This document shows positions 13,101-28,100 of a stretch of 64,000 nt of DNA, piece after piece (within the stretch, counting starts at the first letter, position 1; each line of letters begins with the position of its first letter). A program made the position numbers and the translations under genes. This DNA comes from Mactra quadrangularis (lineage: Eukaryota; Mollusca; Bivalvia; Venerida; Mactridae), in the NCBI GenBank assembly GCA_025267735.1, contig CM046304.1, positions 17,236,001 through 17,300,000 of the forward strand, in the 5' to 3' direction. The notes under the pieces are model-generated. The model was not told the DNA's origin. It did no database searches and saw only the letters and a program-made list of their open reading frames with translations.

Positions 13101-16100
13101 ATAAAAGAAAAGAACTTATATTTACCTCTATAGTTACAATTAATTTCATCTAAAGCATCTATACAATCTACGATACCATTACACACATTTCGAAAAGATA
13201 TTCGTCTTCCATTATCACATGCAAATGAGTCTTCAATGTCGACATAACTATGATTACTGGCTTTAATTTGAAATAATAATAAAACATTTTGATATCTGCT
13301 ATACAACTCATTACTTCATTATTCTGTTTCGTAAATAGAAATACAATATAATTTGACAATGTATACTTTACTAAATAAATCTATCGCATTCATCCACCCA
13401 AAACACTATCCAACTCCTCTGTTTGAAAGAGTTCACTAAAATAATCTTTCTGTAATGCTTATAAAACAATTTTTTATAGACAAATTAAAACGAAAAAAAA
13501 ATATAACGTAGTAATAACATCGCAACAACTTTTTGCCATAATTCAAGTAAAAATTCATAATTAACGGCCGATATTGAATAATTTGATCACATTGCTGACA
13601 GTATTTATGATATACTTCACCATTAGTTTAAATTACATATTTTTGCGTATTAAATCATATCTCTGAAATACCTCTTTCATAAACGCAACTTTCCCATATG
13701 ACATTTGGGTCCATAGTGTAACACCATAGAAAACCATCGTTCATTGGATCCAGGCAATAATTTTCAAACCGGCTCATATTTCCTATATTAAATTGATGCG
13801 GTGTATGAGGGTATGATGCATCCCAATGTTGACAAGCGATACCAGAGTATGTGACATTCAATGTTCCAGAATATATTGAATGTGTTTGGTAGCATCTGTC
13901 AGATACAATATCTGAATTATAAAACAAAACAAATGTATTTTATTAACGATTACTGAAACGATGACTGCATCGGTTCAAAATAAAATGAAACTGCCTTAAA
14001 CTGATTTTAAGTTTATTTAAACAAGAATTAAGTAAAATTAATTACGTCTGTATGATGACAATTGAAATTCAGACAAGAGCGCTAATCTCTAGGAAGTTTA
14101 TTTAGTTTAATCACAATGACGGCGTACGATAAATTACAGCGTACTATAAGGATTTTTAAACACCACTCATTACAAGCAATGTTAACTGTCATTTGCAACA
14201 TGTTTTATATTAAAATATTATATCATACATAGGATTCTCACATGTTCACACGTTTGAGAGCTTATATTTTATGGACGCATAATGACGCAATGTATAAGCA
14301 TTTTCAAATGGACAGTTTACAATCTTAGACGTGAGTTAAATTGGAATTTGTTAATATTAACTCATATTTTGTTCATAAAAGACAATGTAACCAGGTAAAA
14401 AATCAGTATGCTCCAGTAAATATGAAACATGCTGTCAATGGTAACAAAGATGGAACTACAAAGATGTCTAAGATTGCACTCATAAAAAAAGTTTTACACA
14501 ATGCACAAATATGCTTGTGGCAAAAAGAGCCTACCTTTCAATTTACAATACTCCCATGTTTTTTCTGGATCGGTTGAGTAGCACCACAAAGTTTTTTCCT
14601 CACCATGACGATTATTCGATGGATCACGACAAAAATTTGCGGCATCTGTGATACTTTCATCTGGAAATTGACTGTCGTCTTCTGCAAAATGCTGTGAATC
14701 CCATCGTTTACATGTTTGACCTGTTATTGTTGTGCTTAGATATCCAGTATACATACTTGGATTCCATTCGCCCACAGCTGTAAAACATGGAAGTAATTCG
14801 TGCAAAAAGCCACCGGTTAACTCAAACGGCAGTACACAAGTCTACTGATCGATCAGGCCTTTTTTTCCTTATGTAACAGGGGCCGTTAACAGGCGCCTTC
14901 CCCTCTTGAAATCTCTTTAAAATCATGCAGTTTTCCCCAAATGTGGAGTTTACCTTGGATATTTTGTTCCCCTTTCTATGAAATTGCAATAACTTTTCCC
15001 CAAATGTTCTATATATAAAATGGCCCCTTCCCTAAGTACTGAAAAAAAGCTCTGTCGATGGTTGGTAGTTTCGATTCAACATTTTACTCTTCAAGTCATA
15101 TCAAATACATTTTAAAGTTTTGTTTTTTAAGCTCGTACACGTGTAATAATTATTTCTTCAAATTTATTTTTGACGAAAATTAAAAAACGGACGTTGAGTA
15201 GTTAACGGGCGAATATGATCAACATTATTTCCTTATCTTCTATTACCTGCAACATAGACTGTAATTAAAACCGAGTAACGGTAATGTCGGTTGTAATATA
15301 AATTATTTAATCTGTTTATGCCTATTGTAAAGATAATTGCTCCAATAAACTAAAGATGTAAAAACTAAAAATGTTAGTGTTCAATTTGTACAAATATTGT
15401 TTGAAATAGATTCGATATCTGACAAAGTAAACATTTACATGTAATCATTCACATAATAACATTTAAGTAAGCTAAGCACAAACCTTTCAACGGTTCCTCA
15501 CACATGTAAAATAAAGATAGTTGTTTCACACAGTCTTCTACTTCCCATGTATTTTTCTTGTTTGCAAAATAGAAACTTGTCCGTACACAATCACCATCTT
15601 GCTTAGGTTGATCTTTATTCCTAAAATACCAGTTTACATTATAGAATGTTTTGTGATTCAAAAATGCTAAACACAACAATAATAACAACAAGTAACAAAA
15701 CATAATAATGTGAAAGCTTTAAAGTTGGAAATGCGGAATGGCTGTGCTAATCTTAACGTAGGATATTTTGCCAGTGGATAAGTTTGAACTTATTTTTCGT
15801 CCAATATGTCCTTCCCTTGAAAAAATAGCTCTCGTATCAATAATGTCTACATTTAAAAGATTCGAAAATATAAAAGTAAAATTGTGAAATCAGTTATTTA
15901 ATGAAATAATTATATTCCTATACCAAAATATTAAACTGGACAACCGTCTGTCTAAAAAATTATAGCTATCGTATCAATAATGTCTATATTTTAAAGATAC
16001 GTAAATATAAAAGTGAAATTATGAATGCAGATATTTAATGAAATAATAATGTTACCATGCATAATATTGAACTGGGGAACCATCTATCCAAACAAATTCT

Positions 16101-19100
16101 CTGATTCCATGTTTGTTAATTTTCCTCATCAAACCTGCAAAAACCAAACATACTACATATGAAGAGAAACAAGCATGTTTGCTTTTATACATTATACGCC
16201 GCCAATCGACATTGAATATTTCCTACAGCCAGTTTTGACCAAATCTTCCCCTTAGCATATTCTAACAGTTTTAAGAAAGAACGCCAAGCCATTAATACAT
16301 AACCATGCCAACTGTGGAAGCAATTTGTCTCATGGTTTAGAAGAATTTTTCGAAAGTCTAACATACCTTCTCGTAAACTTGTTATCACCAAGCAGAATGT
16401 ACAATTGACCATTAAATTCTATCTATTAAAATATTTGATAAAAGTATACATAAGTAGTTACCTATATGACAAAAGTAAGACGGGTCCACAGTATCACTAT
16501 AAAATGGTGAGGGGATAGTTCCATACTCAACTAGCACATTCAAAAAGAATCTAAGTATGTAATATATCACTTCTTGTTTTTCCTTAGATTTGATTGAAAC
16601 TAGTCTCTTTCGTCTTGTCCAACAGTCTTCACTTGCTAAAGTCCAAGACATAGGGTTGCCGGAAAATATACTGTAACATTCTTTTAAAGACTCTGAGCAT
16701 GCTAAAGAAAAAAATAAGCAATTCGTTACTTACAGTAATACACCTAACAAATTAGACACATACACACTTTTTATTTTTTACGAACTTGTATATCCTTGCA
16801 GTTTAAAAAATAAAACAGAATACTTTTGTCATGGCAACAATACTATATATTTGCCATATGCGGAAGCTGTATGTGTTTAAGCTATATGATATTAGGAATA
16901 AATATATTGCTGTAACACAGCTCAGACACTTAAATGGGTGTTTGAGTAACGTCACGTGATATCAATTTAATCATCATTCATTAAATAGATTGATAAATGC
17001 TTTAAGATATGGGCGAATTAGTTATACATATAATTCCTTACAATTTTAATATTTTTCTTTGGCATGGATGTTTGTATAAAAATTAGATATTCCGTAAAAC
17101 GTAAACAACTTTTATAGTTTTATTTCAAATTCGGATGTTCTTGATACGCGTCTATGTATAAATTGTATATAAAAATGATACCAGTGATTATGAAGTAAGC
17201 GAATCACGAGATTTAACGGTATATTTTGTAGAATTATTTCGCCTTGTGATGCTCCCGGCATTAAACTTTTTTTTAATTCTTGCTACCACTCATCCAAAGA
17301 GAAATATGTATTGGTTTGAATTCTGCAAACATTGATAAATATTACATTGTCAACAACGATACTCTGGTTATATTCAAAAAAGGCCTCGGCTTCATACTTT
17401 AGTCTTGGCTGGTGACTGATTAGGAAAACTCTTCAGCTACATGTAAATGTATTGGAGTTTTAACGGAACACTCGCATCATGTTAGTAGTTTTGCTATTAA
17501 TTTTAAAGCATTGTTATACAAACGTAGGAAATAAATACAACAAAGTTGTTCTCACCTTTGAACACCAGGAAAGTTGTTCCATTACTTATGGCCTCTACAA
17601 AAAAGAGACAAAACATTTATATAATAGGTACATTCACATTAATTATGTTTAATATTTTAAATAAGAAAATGCGATTCTGTATTTTAAGAGAGAACTGTTA
17701 AGAACGTATGATATCCATCTTTGAACTGTACAGATTATACCAGGTAAAATTATAACCGATAATTGGCTCAGTCGTGGTATACCAAACTTGCGTATATTTC
17801 TTGTTCGGGAGTAGCTGTGTCGCTAACAGAATTTTACTTTGAAATCATTTAACTTTTCTATTATTTCTTAAAGGAGTCATTTACTACATGTATCTCACCT
17901 GAGTTATCATAATCAAATCGTATTTTTTCATATCCTGAAACAAAAAATGTAAACATTTTATACATATATTCTAGACAAGTAAGCGTAAACAAAAATTTGA
18001 CTGGTTTAATCCTGGCAGAACCGACGAACTTGCATCATTAATTTTTTATGACTATGACGTATACCACAAATATTTACAAAGTATTGTATCAGGGGTATCC
18101 GAATATGGTAATCCGCCGATACTAAGATGATGCGACTATATTCAAGCTTGATAATGTTACTTATAAAATCCAGGATCAGTTATAGAATTAACCATCACAA
18201 TGTCGTTAAAATAATATAGTAGATTAAATAGAAAGAGACAAATACTTGACATGTATGATAAGCTTTGATTAAGTTAGAAATTAGTTTATACCATAATATT
18301 GGTCGTAAGTGTCTATGAGATTGTTGTGGATTTCATTTGATGTGGTATATATAGCTGTGAATCCAAACTCTGACAAACTATTAGTAGTTTCACGAATATC
18401 AAGAGTCAGTGTTATAATGTCGGATTCAGAAATAATTACTGATGGTGGAGGCTCACAGTTGGAGTAAGATATGACATCAGAATAACGATTCTTTACCTCA
18501 AACTTCACTGCAATAGATATAAATATAAATATGATAATGAATGTTAAAATGTGCTAAATCAATCCTGTTCACAGAATACAGAATGAAGATGATATAAAAA
18601 AAACTTTATCAAATTGTTAATCTACTGCTTATAACTAGTCCCACGATAATTTCCGTAAATTATTTTCTTGCAAACAAATGGTTCATCGATGACAGCGATT
18701 TGTTGAACAACAGTTAGAAAGCAATTACTCTTATATTTATGTAACTGCCTTACAAAATGAATAAACGGCGATATATGAGTATGCTTTTAAAACAGATCCG
18801 AATGTCTTAAACGCTGATTGGATGCCAATTTATGCCTTAATTTTGAAAATGGTGTTTGTCAGAAGTTAAAAAAAATGGAATTAAAAAAAAGATCAACATA
18901 CTGATAAGTGCATCACAGTGAACATGAAAATATGTGAAAGTGACATTTATGACATGTTTTAAAACTTTGATCTGCCAAGATTCCTTGCTTTCGGCTCTAG
19001 GAATGTTTTTCATTGACATTGATGACAAAAGCATAGTACTAAGTGAACATTTCTGATGGGTAATTTTTTGATCAGTGAATGAGCAGGTAGGCAGATCTGA

Positions 19101-22100
19101 AATACAAATGTTTACATATAAATATTTTGAAATTACGTACAATAAACAAATCAAGAAATATAATATGCTGATTTAAATAACCTTTCTAGATTATTATGAA
19201 TGCCATAACAACATACTCAATGATTTAAAACAATATAGTCCTTAGGTATCTCTTTATTAAAAAGTAGTAATATACACGAAATATTAGCAGTACAGACTTG
19301 CTGTTAACATCATTCTGTTTTTGAAGAGATTTACCCAGCTCTATTATAATTCCGCTTTATTTTTCGTTACAAATAGTATTCAAATTGTATAAGTAAAAAG
19401 TCTTGTATGTCATGAAATGTACATGTTCAAGTGGTAGGTATTCTAGACCCAGATCATTTTCACATTCAGATGAAAAAGATGACACAACTCAATTTTTTCC
19501 ACCACGGAACCAACTCGCATTTATCACGAACAATTCTACTAACCCCAGTCATTTAACGAGAACAGTATTAATAACTAATCATTTCTACTTTCTGGCTAAT
19601 TATTGGCATGTGGTTTGATTAAAACATAATAAATAAAGAATTTAATACAGACCCGTAACTAACACAGAAATAGAAAATTGTCCACTAGATTTGGTTCTTT
19701 GATAATATTGTTTACAAGCATTGAATTCAATGACTAAATATTTTTCTTGTGTAGCCAAGATAACATTTGTTAGTTCGCTAGGTGATGGTAAAGTCCAGAA
19801 AGTTCTCTTTAGGTCTAAAACTTGAATTTTATCCTCACAAAAATACAATGAAGCTGGATGACTTCGGTACTGAAAGTAAGAACAAAGAGTTATACTTGTT
19901 AATTTGTTTCCGAATGATACCGAGTCATGCTTAGACATAACGTTTAAAATAACATTTCAACACATATAAATGTACATTACTGAGCGTGTGTCCTAGCGAT
20001 AAATGTTTCACAATGCATGAGTTTTCACTTCCTATGGCAATACGATCGGTCCCAGTGAACATTAAAAACGTGCTTCCTACCTGGTATGCTTGTAGCAAGA
20101 TTTTATTGAATATCAGTTTGATATATCCAATATTTCTGAAGTCAATGATCCAACTGTATGAAGTGCCTTCACGGTATGAATCAGGGTAACCTACATTTGT
20201 GATCATCTCAGGTAATGTCAATTTCTGGACAGCACCAGTTACTATATCCTCATCTATGTTACTGGATATTATCACAGGATTGTCGATAAAACCTGGAAAA
20301 AGGTTATTTCTCTATTAATTCTTTTACACCTTTTTTATCCTGGAACCAATGTTACAGGTTTTATAAAAAATTAACCTTTAAGGTACTTGTTCACAGATTT
20401 GGTTTATTTTTTCTATAATTTCAAATAACCGTTCAGTGTCTGTAATAGTATAAAAATAAGTTATTATTCTCAGACAAACTGATATATAGACTGCAAGAAA
20501 TATACCATAGAGGTCACAATAATGCACTAAAAGTGTCGCAACCGCGACATACGGGGTAGATATTTACTCCAGGAAACGCCATCATTTGTAGTTGTATGTC
20601 AATTTGCACTAAACGTGTCATTATCAGAACACTACTTTTCTTCTTTCAATTCCATACAATTTTCTTTTTTTAGAAAAAACTGATATTTAAGCTGAAATCT
20701 GTAAAAAAGAACCTTAAAAACCATTTTTTAAGATCAATACATTTGTTTGTTACTCAAGTTATATCCTAGAGAAATAGAGTGTTCAATATAACAACTGTAC
20801 TACAACTATGAGATAAACAAAATTAGGATTTAGCATTGCAGTTACACTCAGGTATACATGTTATAGACAATATTGCCCCAGTAAGGGAATTAAGAATCAA
20901 ACAGAGAACAGCACCCTGGATCACAAGTGAAATTTTAAGTGGCATACAAGATAGGGATAAAGCATTTCAAACTTTCATTAAGGATAAAACTGATGAAAAT
21001 TTTAATAAATTTAAACAATTGAGAAATGCTACACAATATCAAATTAGTTCAGCTAAAAAAGATTATTACAAGAAATCTATTATTGATAATCAAAATGATT
21101 CAAAATCTTTGTGGAAATCTCTCAAAGATCTTGGAATGCCTTCTAAGAAAAATAACAAATCTACTTCTAATATTGCACTTAATATTGATAATAATATTAG
21201 TTTCAACAAATTAGATGTTGCAAACCATTTTAATAAGTTTTTCACCACAGTGGCTTCTGTCCTAGTTACAAAATTACCGACTGCATTGGGTCAATATGGC
21301 AGAAAATTTGTGGCTTCATTCTATAGAGACCAAGGTGTTGTTCTCAACAGTTACTCTTTTTCCTTAATTACTGAAAATGGTGTTTTTAAACATTTGAATA
21401 GACTGAGCTCTAGCAAAGCAACTGGCCTAGATAATATTCCTTGTCGTTTTATTAAAGATGGTGCTTCAGTCATTGCTTGTCCTCTATCTCATATTATCAA
21501 TTTGTCATTAATCCAAGGGGTAGTACCTGATGATCTTAAATCTGCCCGGGTTGTACCAATATATAAGAAAAATGATAAAACTAATGTCTCGAATTACAGA
21601 CCAGTATCAATTTTAAGTATTGTTTCAAAATTTTTTGAAATAATTGTTTATGAACAAGTAGAAATGTATCTAAATGATAAAAATCTTTTATACAAGTTTC
21701 AATCTGGGTTCAGATCGTCATATTCTACTGATACATGTTTATTGCATTTAACTGATTTTATCAGGTTTAAGTTGGACAAAGGTTTTTATGTAGGGATGGC
21801 TTTGCTTGATCTACAGAAGGCCTTTGATACTGTAGATCATTCTATTCTATTAAGCAAATTAGGGCTTATAGGTTTTAACATTGATGTAGTTAATTGGTTT
21901 AGATCATATCTATCTGGTCGTGTTCAATACACTGACATTAATCATACTCTGTCATCCCCTTCTACTGTAACCTGTGGGGTACCACAAGGCTCTATACTAG
22001 GACCTCTATTGTTTTTAATTTATATTAATGATATGGCTGGTACTGTTAAAAGTAAACTTTTATTGTATGCAGATGATTCTGCCATCTTAGTGTCCAGTAA

Positions 22101-25100
22101 ATGCAAATTTGAAATTGAAAGACTATTGTCCAATGACATGCAAACTGTGAGTAATTGGCTGGTTGATAATAAATTGTCATTACACCTTGGGAAAACAGAA
22201 ACTATTTTATTTGGCTCTAAACCAAGGTTAAAGAAATGTTCTGAACTTGATATTTTTTGCAATGGTATAAAACTTAAAACAACCAACTCAGTTAAATATC
22301 TTGGTGTGTTATTGGACCAGTCTTTAAACTTTGACATGATGGTAGTTTCAATTATTAAAAAAGTCAATGCTAGGCTTAAATTTTTACACAGAAAAAGTAA
22401 ATTTTTATCACTTTATGCTAAAAAGCTCTTGGTTATGTCTCTATTGCAATGCCATTTGGATTATGCTTGCTCTGTCTGGTATTTCAGTATTTCACAGCAT
22501 CTTAAGAACAGACTCCAAATTACTCAAAATAAAATTATTAGATTTGTTCTTAACTTAGATTGCAGACAGCACATATCTCAAGATCATTTTGTTGAGCTAA
22601 ATTGGTTACCTGTTGAAAAAAGAGTAAATCAGATTGTTTTAAACAATGTTTTTAAAATATTTATTGATATATCTCCTTCTTATTTACATGAACATTTTAT
22701 TCAGGCCAGTTCAGTTCATAATCATAACACTAGATTTAGCTCTGAATCTTGTTTTAAAATTCCATCTGTCAAAGGTTTTGGAAAGAAGTCATTTGTATAC
22801 AATGGCTGTTACCTGTGGAACCAGCTACCAACTGAAATTAAACATACCACCAATACTGAAACTTTTAAAAAACTAGTAAAAAAACATTATTTTACCAAGT
22901 TGTAATAAATTCTGTGATATTTCATGCCTTTTGTTGCCTGTGATAATCTTAATTTTGATCTCTTATAGTCCCTTATTTTAACTTATTTTAGTATTTAGTA
23001 ATGTTTTATGATAATTGGAAGTAAATTTAGTGTGTGCCTTGCTAGGACATGTATTCATTTATTTAAGGACCACAATGGAACCAAGGAAATTTATATTTCC
23101 TTTTTTGTGCTATCCTTAATAGATGGAAATATGTCCTAGTACAATGAATGTAATATAATACATGTACAGTATTATTTATATTATTTGTTTTTACTGTTTT
23201 AATCATTCTTGTGCTATGTATGTTATTTTCATTTATTGAATAAACTCTATCTATCTATCTATCTACATGTCCCTTATCTTTAAGAGATAGATTGTTTTGA
23301 ACATTATTCAGTTTTACAGTAAGTGAATCATAAGCAAATTATTCCTGATGATATTACATATATTTCGACTCGTTTTAACCACTTTAGTTATTTATTTTAT
23401 TTAGCATTGCCATATGATCATATGAGTGTTTATCCGACGTTTTAGTAACATAGTGAGATGAAATTATATAGAATGTAAACAATATTTATTAGTTAGGTAC
23501 GTAACTGCATGTACTTAGTTAGTAATTTGTATTCTAATGACTAAGTACTGATACGATACAGCATCTTTTGATGTACATTGTAGTTATAATGTCAGAAAAC
23601 GTTTCAGAAAGGCCAATTTTTAATTAAACAATATTGTAATCTCTAAATTCATTTTGACGCCCTATTAGTCGGACCGCGCGTATTTTGGTCTAGAAGGTGA
23701 AATGTAATACCTTTATGTCTACATCCGTGCAGTTCAAAACTTAAACATAAATACCCAGGTGTCATTGGTTCAAGTAGATGTATCTTTATATACCTAGCTT
23801 TTACTTGTTTCAGAAATATGAAAGTTTGTGGCTCATCCGCACGACGAAATAAGTCTAAATTAAATGTCTGAAATAATGAATAAACATATTATGAAATAAA
23901 AGAAATTGGCTATTGCCAATTTGCTATCTTTTCAATTTTAAATACACTTAGAATATATACGTTCAATCTTTATATATACTAAGAAGAGTGTTCGGAAAGT
24001 GTTAATGTTTATGAAATATTTTCGATTAAAATATAAATAAATTGTGTATCATATAGCCTTGGTAATATACATGATTTAATATCATCAAATGCGAAATTAT
24101 TCAATCCAGGTGCTTGTTAGCTTGGAAAATTACATATAAAATTCAATAATACTTACTAAGTTGTTATATACTTCATATTCATGTCTGTCTGTTGAAAATG
24201 AGACCATAAATGATTTAATTCCCATCCGTAAGGTGGATTTCATAAATTCCCCATCAGTCATCGCCTCAACTGTTTTATACCAATTAAATATTGTTATACC
24301 ATCAAGAGACACATCGTGTTTTAAGTCAACCTTTAAAATCAATAAATAACATTAAGTCTGTAAGGTGTAGGAGTTGTTTCTCTTTCAACATGCAACAAAG
24401 TCTTTTCAATACCAAATGTAATAACAATTCAAGGAAATGAATACGACTGTACTCGATGGGCATTAAGTATAACATAGTTACAAATATCTACATATCTGCC
24501 ACATTCACATTTCTTCATACAATGTAGAGTTAGCAGTGACAGTAGTAACTGCAGGATCTGCATTAAGACCAGCCGCCCGGCTAGCTCAGATGATAGCACT
24601 CAAGTCTACTGATCAAGGGGTCGTAGGTTTGATTCCCAGGCGGGGCATACTTTCGTGGAGCTTGGTCATGAAATTCTTTTTACGGTCATTCTCCCTCCTA
24701 CCAATGATTCTTAATCATGTAAGGCAGTTGTCAGTTACTGACGAAAGTATGTGCCTAGTAGTTGGTTTACAGGTAAGTCTAGAGATGTAGCCTTTCCAGG
24801 AACACTGAGTAGGTTGACTGACCGCTGTTATATGACTTATACAATGTGTTGCTACGGCGTTAAATCCAACAAAAACAAAATACAAACGGCATTAAGACCA
24901 CATACATAAAAAAATATGTTAACATAATGATAGTATGATTGATTTTTATATTAAGCTTACTCCGTTTCAATTTGATTTTTTAAATATGGAACTGCTATTT
25001 CAATGTTACTATCGATTATACTGCTAGCCGGTTAAACTGGAAGATGGAACTTACTGCTAAAGTGTTCATCATTCTGCTTGCAGCGCAGCAGTGCGATAGA

Positions 25101-28100
25101 TGTAATATGCTCCTGTTGTTATAGCTAACTTAACAATTACTTTCACCCTTCAGTATTTTGCTAAATAAAGGTTCAACTGTTCAGCCAAGATATCGTCCAA
25201 TTTTATAAGCAATTAAATAAAACGTTAAATTCTTTTCCTGACCTGTACGTATGGAATGAAGTTTTCATCATTGTCTTTGATACACCAGCCCGTCCTATTC
25301 AAACCCAACACAGTGGAAACGTATTCATATTGGTGTGATACCGATATTAGTTTCCTAGTTATGCTACCATCCACTATCCCAAGATCGACCATACACATGT
25401 GGTACTGGGGACCTATATTTGAAAACAACTATCTGGTACATGCACAATGAATACTTTAAAATGATGAAAAGTCAGTTTCTCTGTCAGAATATTAAAACTT
25501 TGACCTATGAATTTACACAAACAAGTGGAAAAAAACATTATCCTGATTAATCTGTGTGGACTGTAGAAATTTGATTTAAGTTTTGAAATTTGTAGAATGT
25601 TTGTCTAGATGTCATAATTTATACATATGACGCAGCTCTCAAATCTTACTAGTGCACACCAGAACGATACAGGTCGACATATACAAACCAAGCTGTCTCA
25701 AGAGAGAGAGAAAGTATATAATCACAGATCATCATCTTGTGATCAAAATGGTTATGAACGTTTTACGTGCAGGCGCGAAAAGGACGCCTCATCAACATTT
25801 GGTTGTATTTTTACCGTTTTAATGAACGTTAGCAAACTAGCGATTGGTTATTATGAAAAAGAAATTTCTCCAACATGGTAATAAAAATTCTTGTTTTAGC
25901 ATTCTGCCACAATAATACCTTTTAAATGACCACAAACTGTATAAAATAAAAAAACTGTATACAATAATAAGAATTCTTGTTTTAGCATTCTGCAACAATA
26001 ATACCTTTTGAATGACCACAAACTGTATAAAATAATCCAATTTGCAAATGTAAATGTTTTATGTAGTTTTGAACTACGAATAGTAAAGAAATAGATATCG
26101 AATTGGGATGAGGTATTTCTTTTTAGCATCAGTTCATATGTATTGGTTGAGTACATCCTATGAAAGACTATTATTTCAGAATATTACAGAAATACAATCG
26201 TAATGATAAGTTGGAGATATATCTACGTAATAGTGCATTTCCAAACAAACTTGCATGGAAAGGAATTATCCATAAAGCGGTATTAATGTCTGAAAAGCAG
26301 AATCGTTATCAAAATTTACTTGCATCTGAGCTGTCATCAATAATATCGTTAGTACTAAACACAGACAGCCTTTTAATTTATTGTCATTATCTATTGATAA
26401 ACCGGAAGTATTTAGACTTTGCAAATAATATGCCTATGGGGTCGCGGAATTGGGTAAGGTATTGTAACCAGTGTAACAAATTGACAAATGACATATTTAC
26501 TCATAGAGTTATGTACTGTCAGAAAGTAGACGAAGTGCGAAAAAAACTATGGTTTTGTATTATGAGTACAGATGGTAGTGACATTTATAAAGTACTAATA
26601 AGTAATTCAGTTTTGAACAATGTAAATGGATTATAGAACACACTGTCATGCAAGTGATGCATGATAATAATCAATGTATGGGTATTCCTGTGAATAAGTT
26701 GTTTGACTTACTATATTGAAAACTTATACATTGATAAATGGTGGCACTTTAAGATAAGCGTTTTTAACTAATAACATGTTAGTTGATTCATGCACATGTA
26801 TTTATTGTTCTCTGTAATATTTTCATGCATGTATACAATTATATGATGTAATATTTGGTATTTTGCACTCTTCATATATGGAGGAATAAAAGTAAAAGTA
26901 ATATAATCCAATAGACGATTGTGAAATTTAGTTGATATACAGAAATAGTATACATATAAATCTCTACATATAAAGAAGTTTCTATTATAAGAACACAAAG
27001 TTATTTGAGGTTATCAAAAATAATAATATTTAATCAATTAGATATAGGTGATTGGAATGTAATCGGACAATTAAGGTGGGTCGGTACCTTACTCGGAGGG
27101 AAAAACGAAAAAAATATTTTGTTCACCGATTATAATAAAAGTTGGCAGGCAGATACCGTCATGCTTCTTGTTTGTTTTTCAGGTAACCTTAGCGACGTTG
27201 TCGTTTTTTTCACGACGTCATGGACGTCACAATGGTTCGCGCCAAAAATAAGCATGCAAGTACATTAAACCCACGTATTTGAGATATTAGATGTCCGAGG
27301 TCAATGATTATTATACCGAAACGACAGACGTGATATTTAGATAATCGGAACAAAATGATTGTATGCAACAACATTTCAGAAACATTTTGGTATAATTATC
27401 TTTGTCCTCGGACATTCAATACTTTAAATATATGGGTTTAATGTACTTTCATGCCTGTTTTTAGCGCGAACCAATGTGACGTCCGTGACGTCGTGAAAAA
27501 AAAGACCACGTCGCTAAGGTTACCAGAAAAACAAATAGGAAGCATGAAGGTATCTGCCTGCCAACTTTTATCATAATCGGTAAACATAATATTTTTTTCG
27601 TTTTTCCCTCCGAGTAAGGTACCGACCCACCTTAAGTATTTGTTGCTCATTTAAGTTCGTTTATCATCACTTTTTATAAGTTTATGTACGGTGGGTAATT
27701 CAGTCTTAGTGAACAAAACAGACGGGGCCATAGATTAATTATAGAACTTATGGCTCAACCCATTTGCTGTAAGTACATATATATTTTCATTATAGTTATT
27801 ACTCTAGATGTTTATCTGTTTTGTAAAACATTATTTAAGTATGGGAGAAAGAATATGCTCTAACAAAACAGCATCATGTGAAATTTAGCTTTTAATTGTA
27901 TATTCATTGAAACTCGCGATACACGTTTTACCCTTACATATGTTTGCTTATAATATCAACTACTTCAAGCATTCCACTAGACGTATAAAACAGAAGTTCG
28001 AACTGATTGATTATAGAAATATTTACAACATCAAAGCATCATGATTTATCATCATATAATGTTAACTTACTTTTTACTGATACTTTAACTGTGAAAAGAG

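Noticed and set aside
18837..19154. Single 105-codon ORF as a small membrane protein
   Set aside because: It is exon 17 of the mosaic gene plus read-through into its flanking introns.
27005..27650. Two mirror-image ORFs with GGKNEKNI and SGNLSDVV
   Set aside because: They are the two arms of the foldback read outward-in; no independent coding signal.
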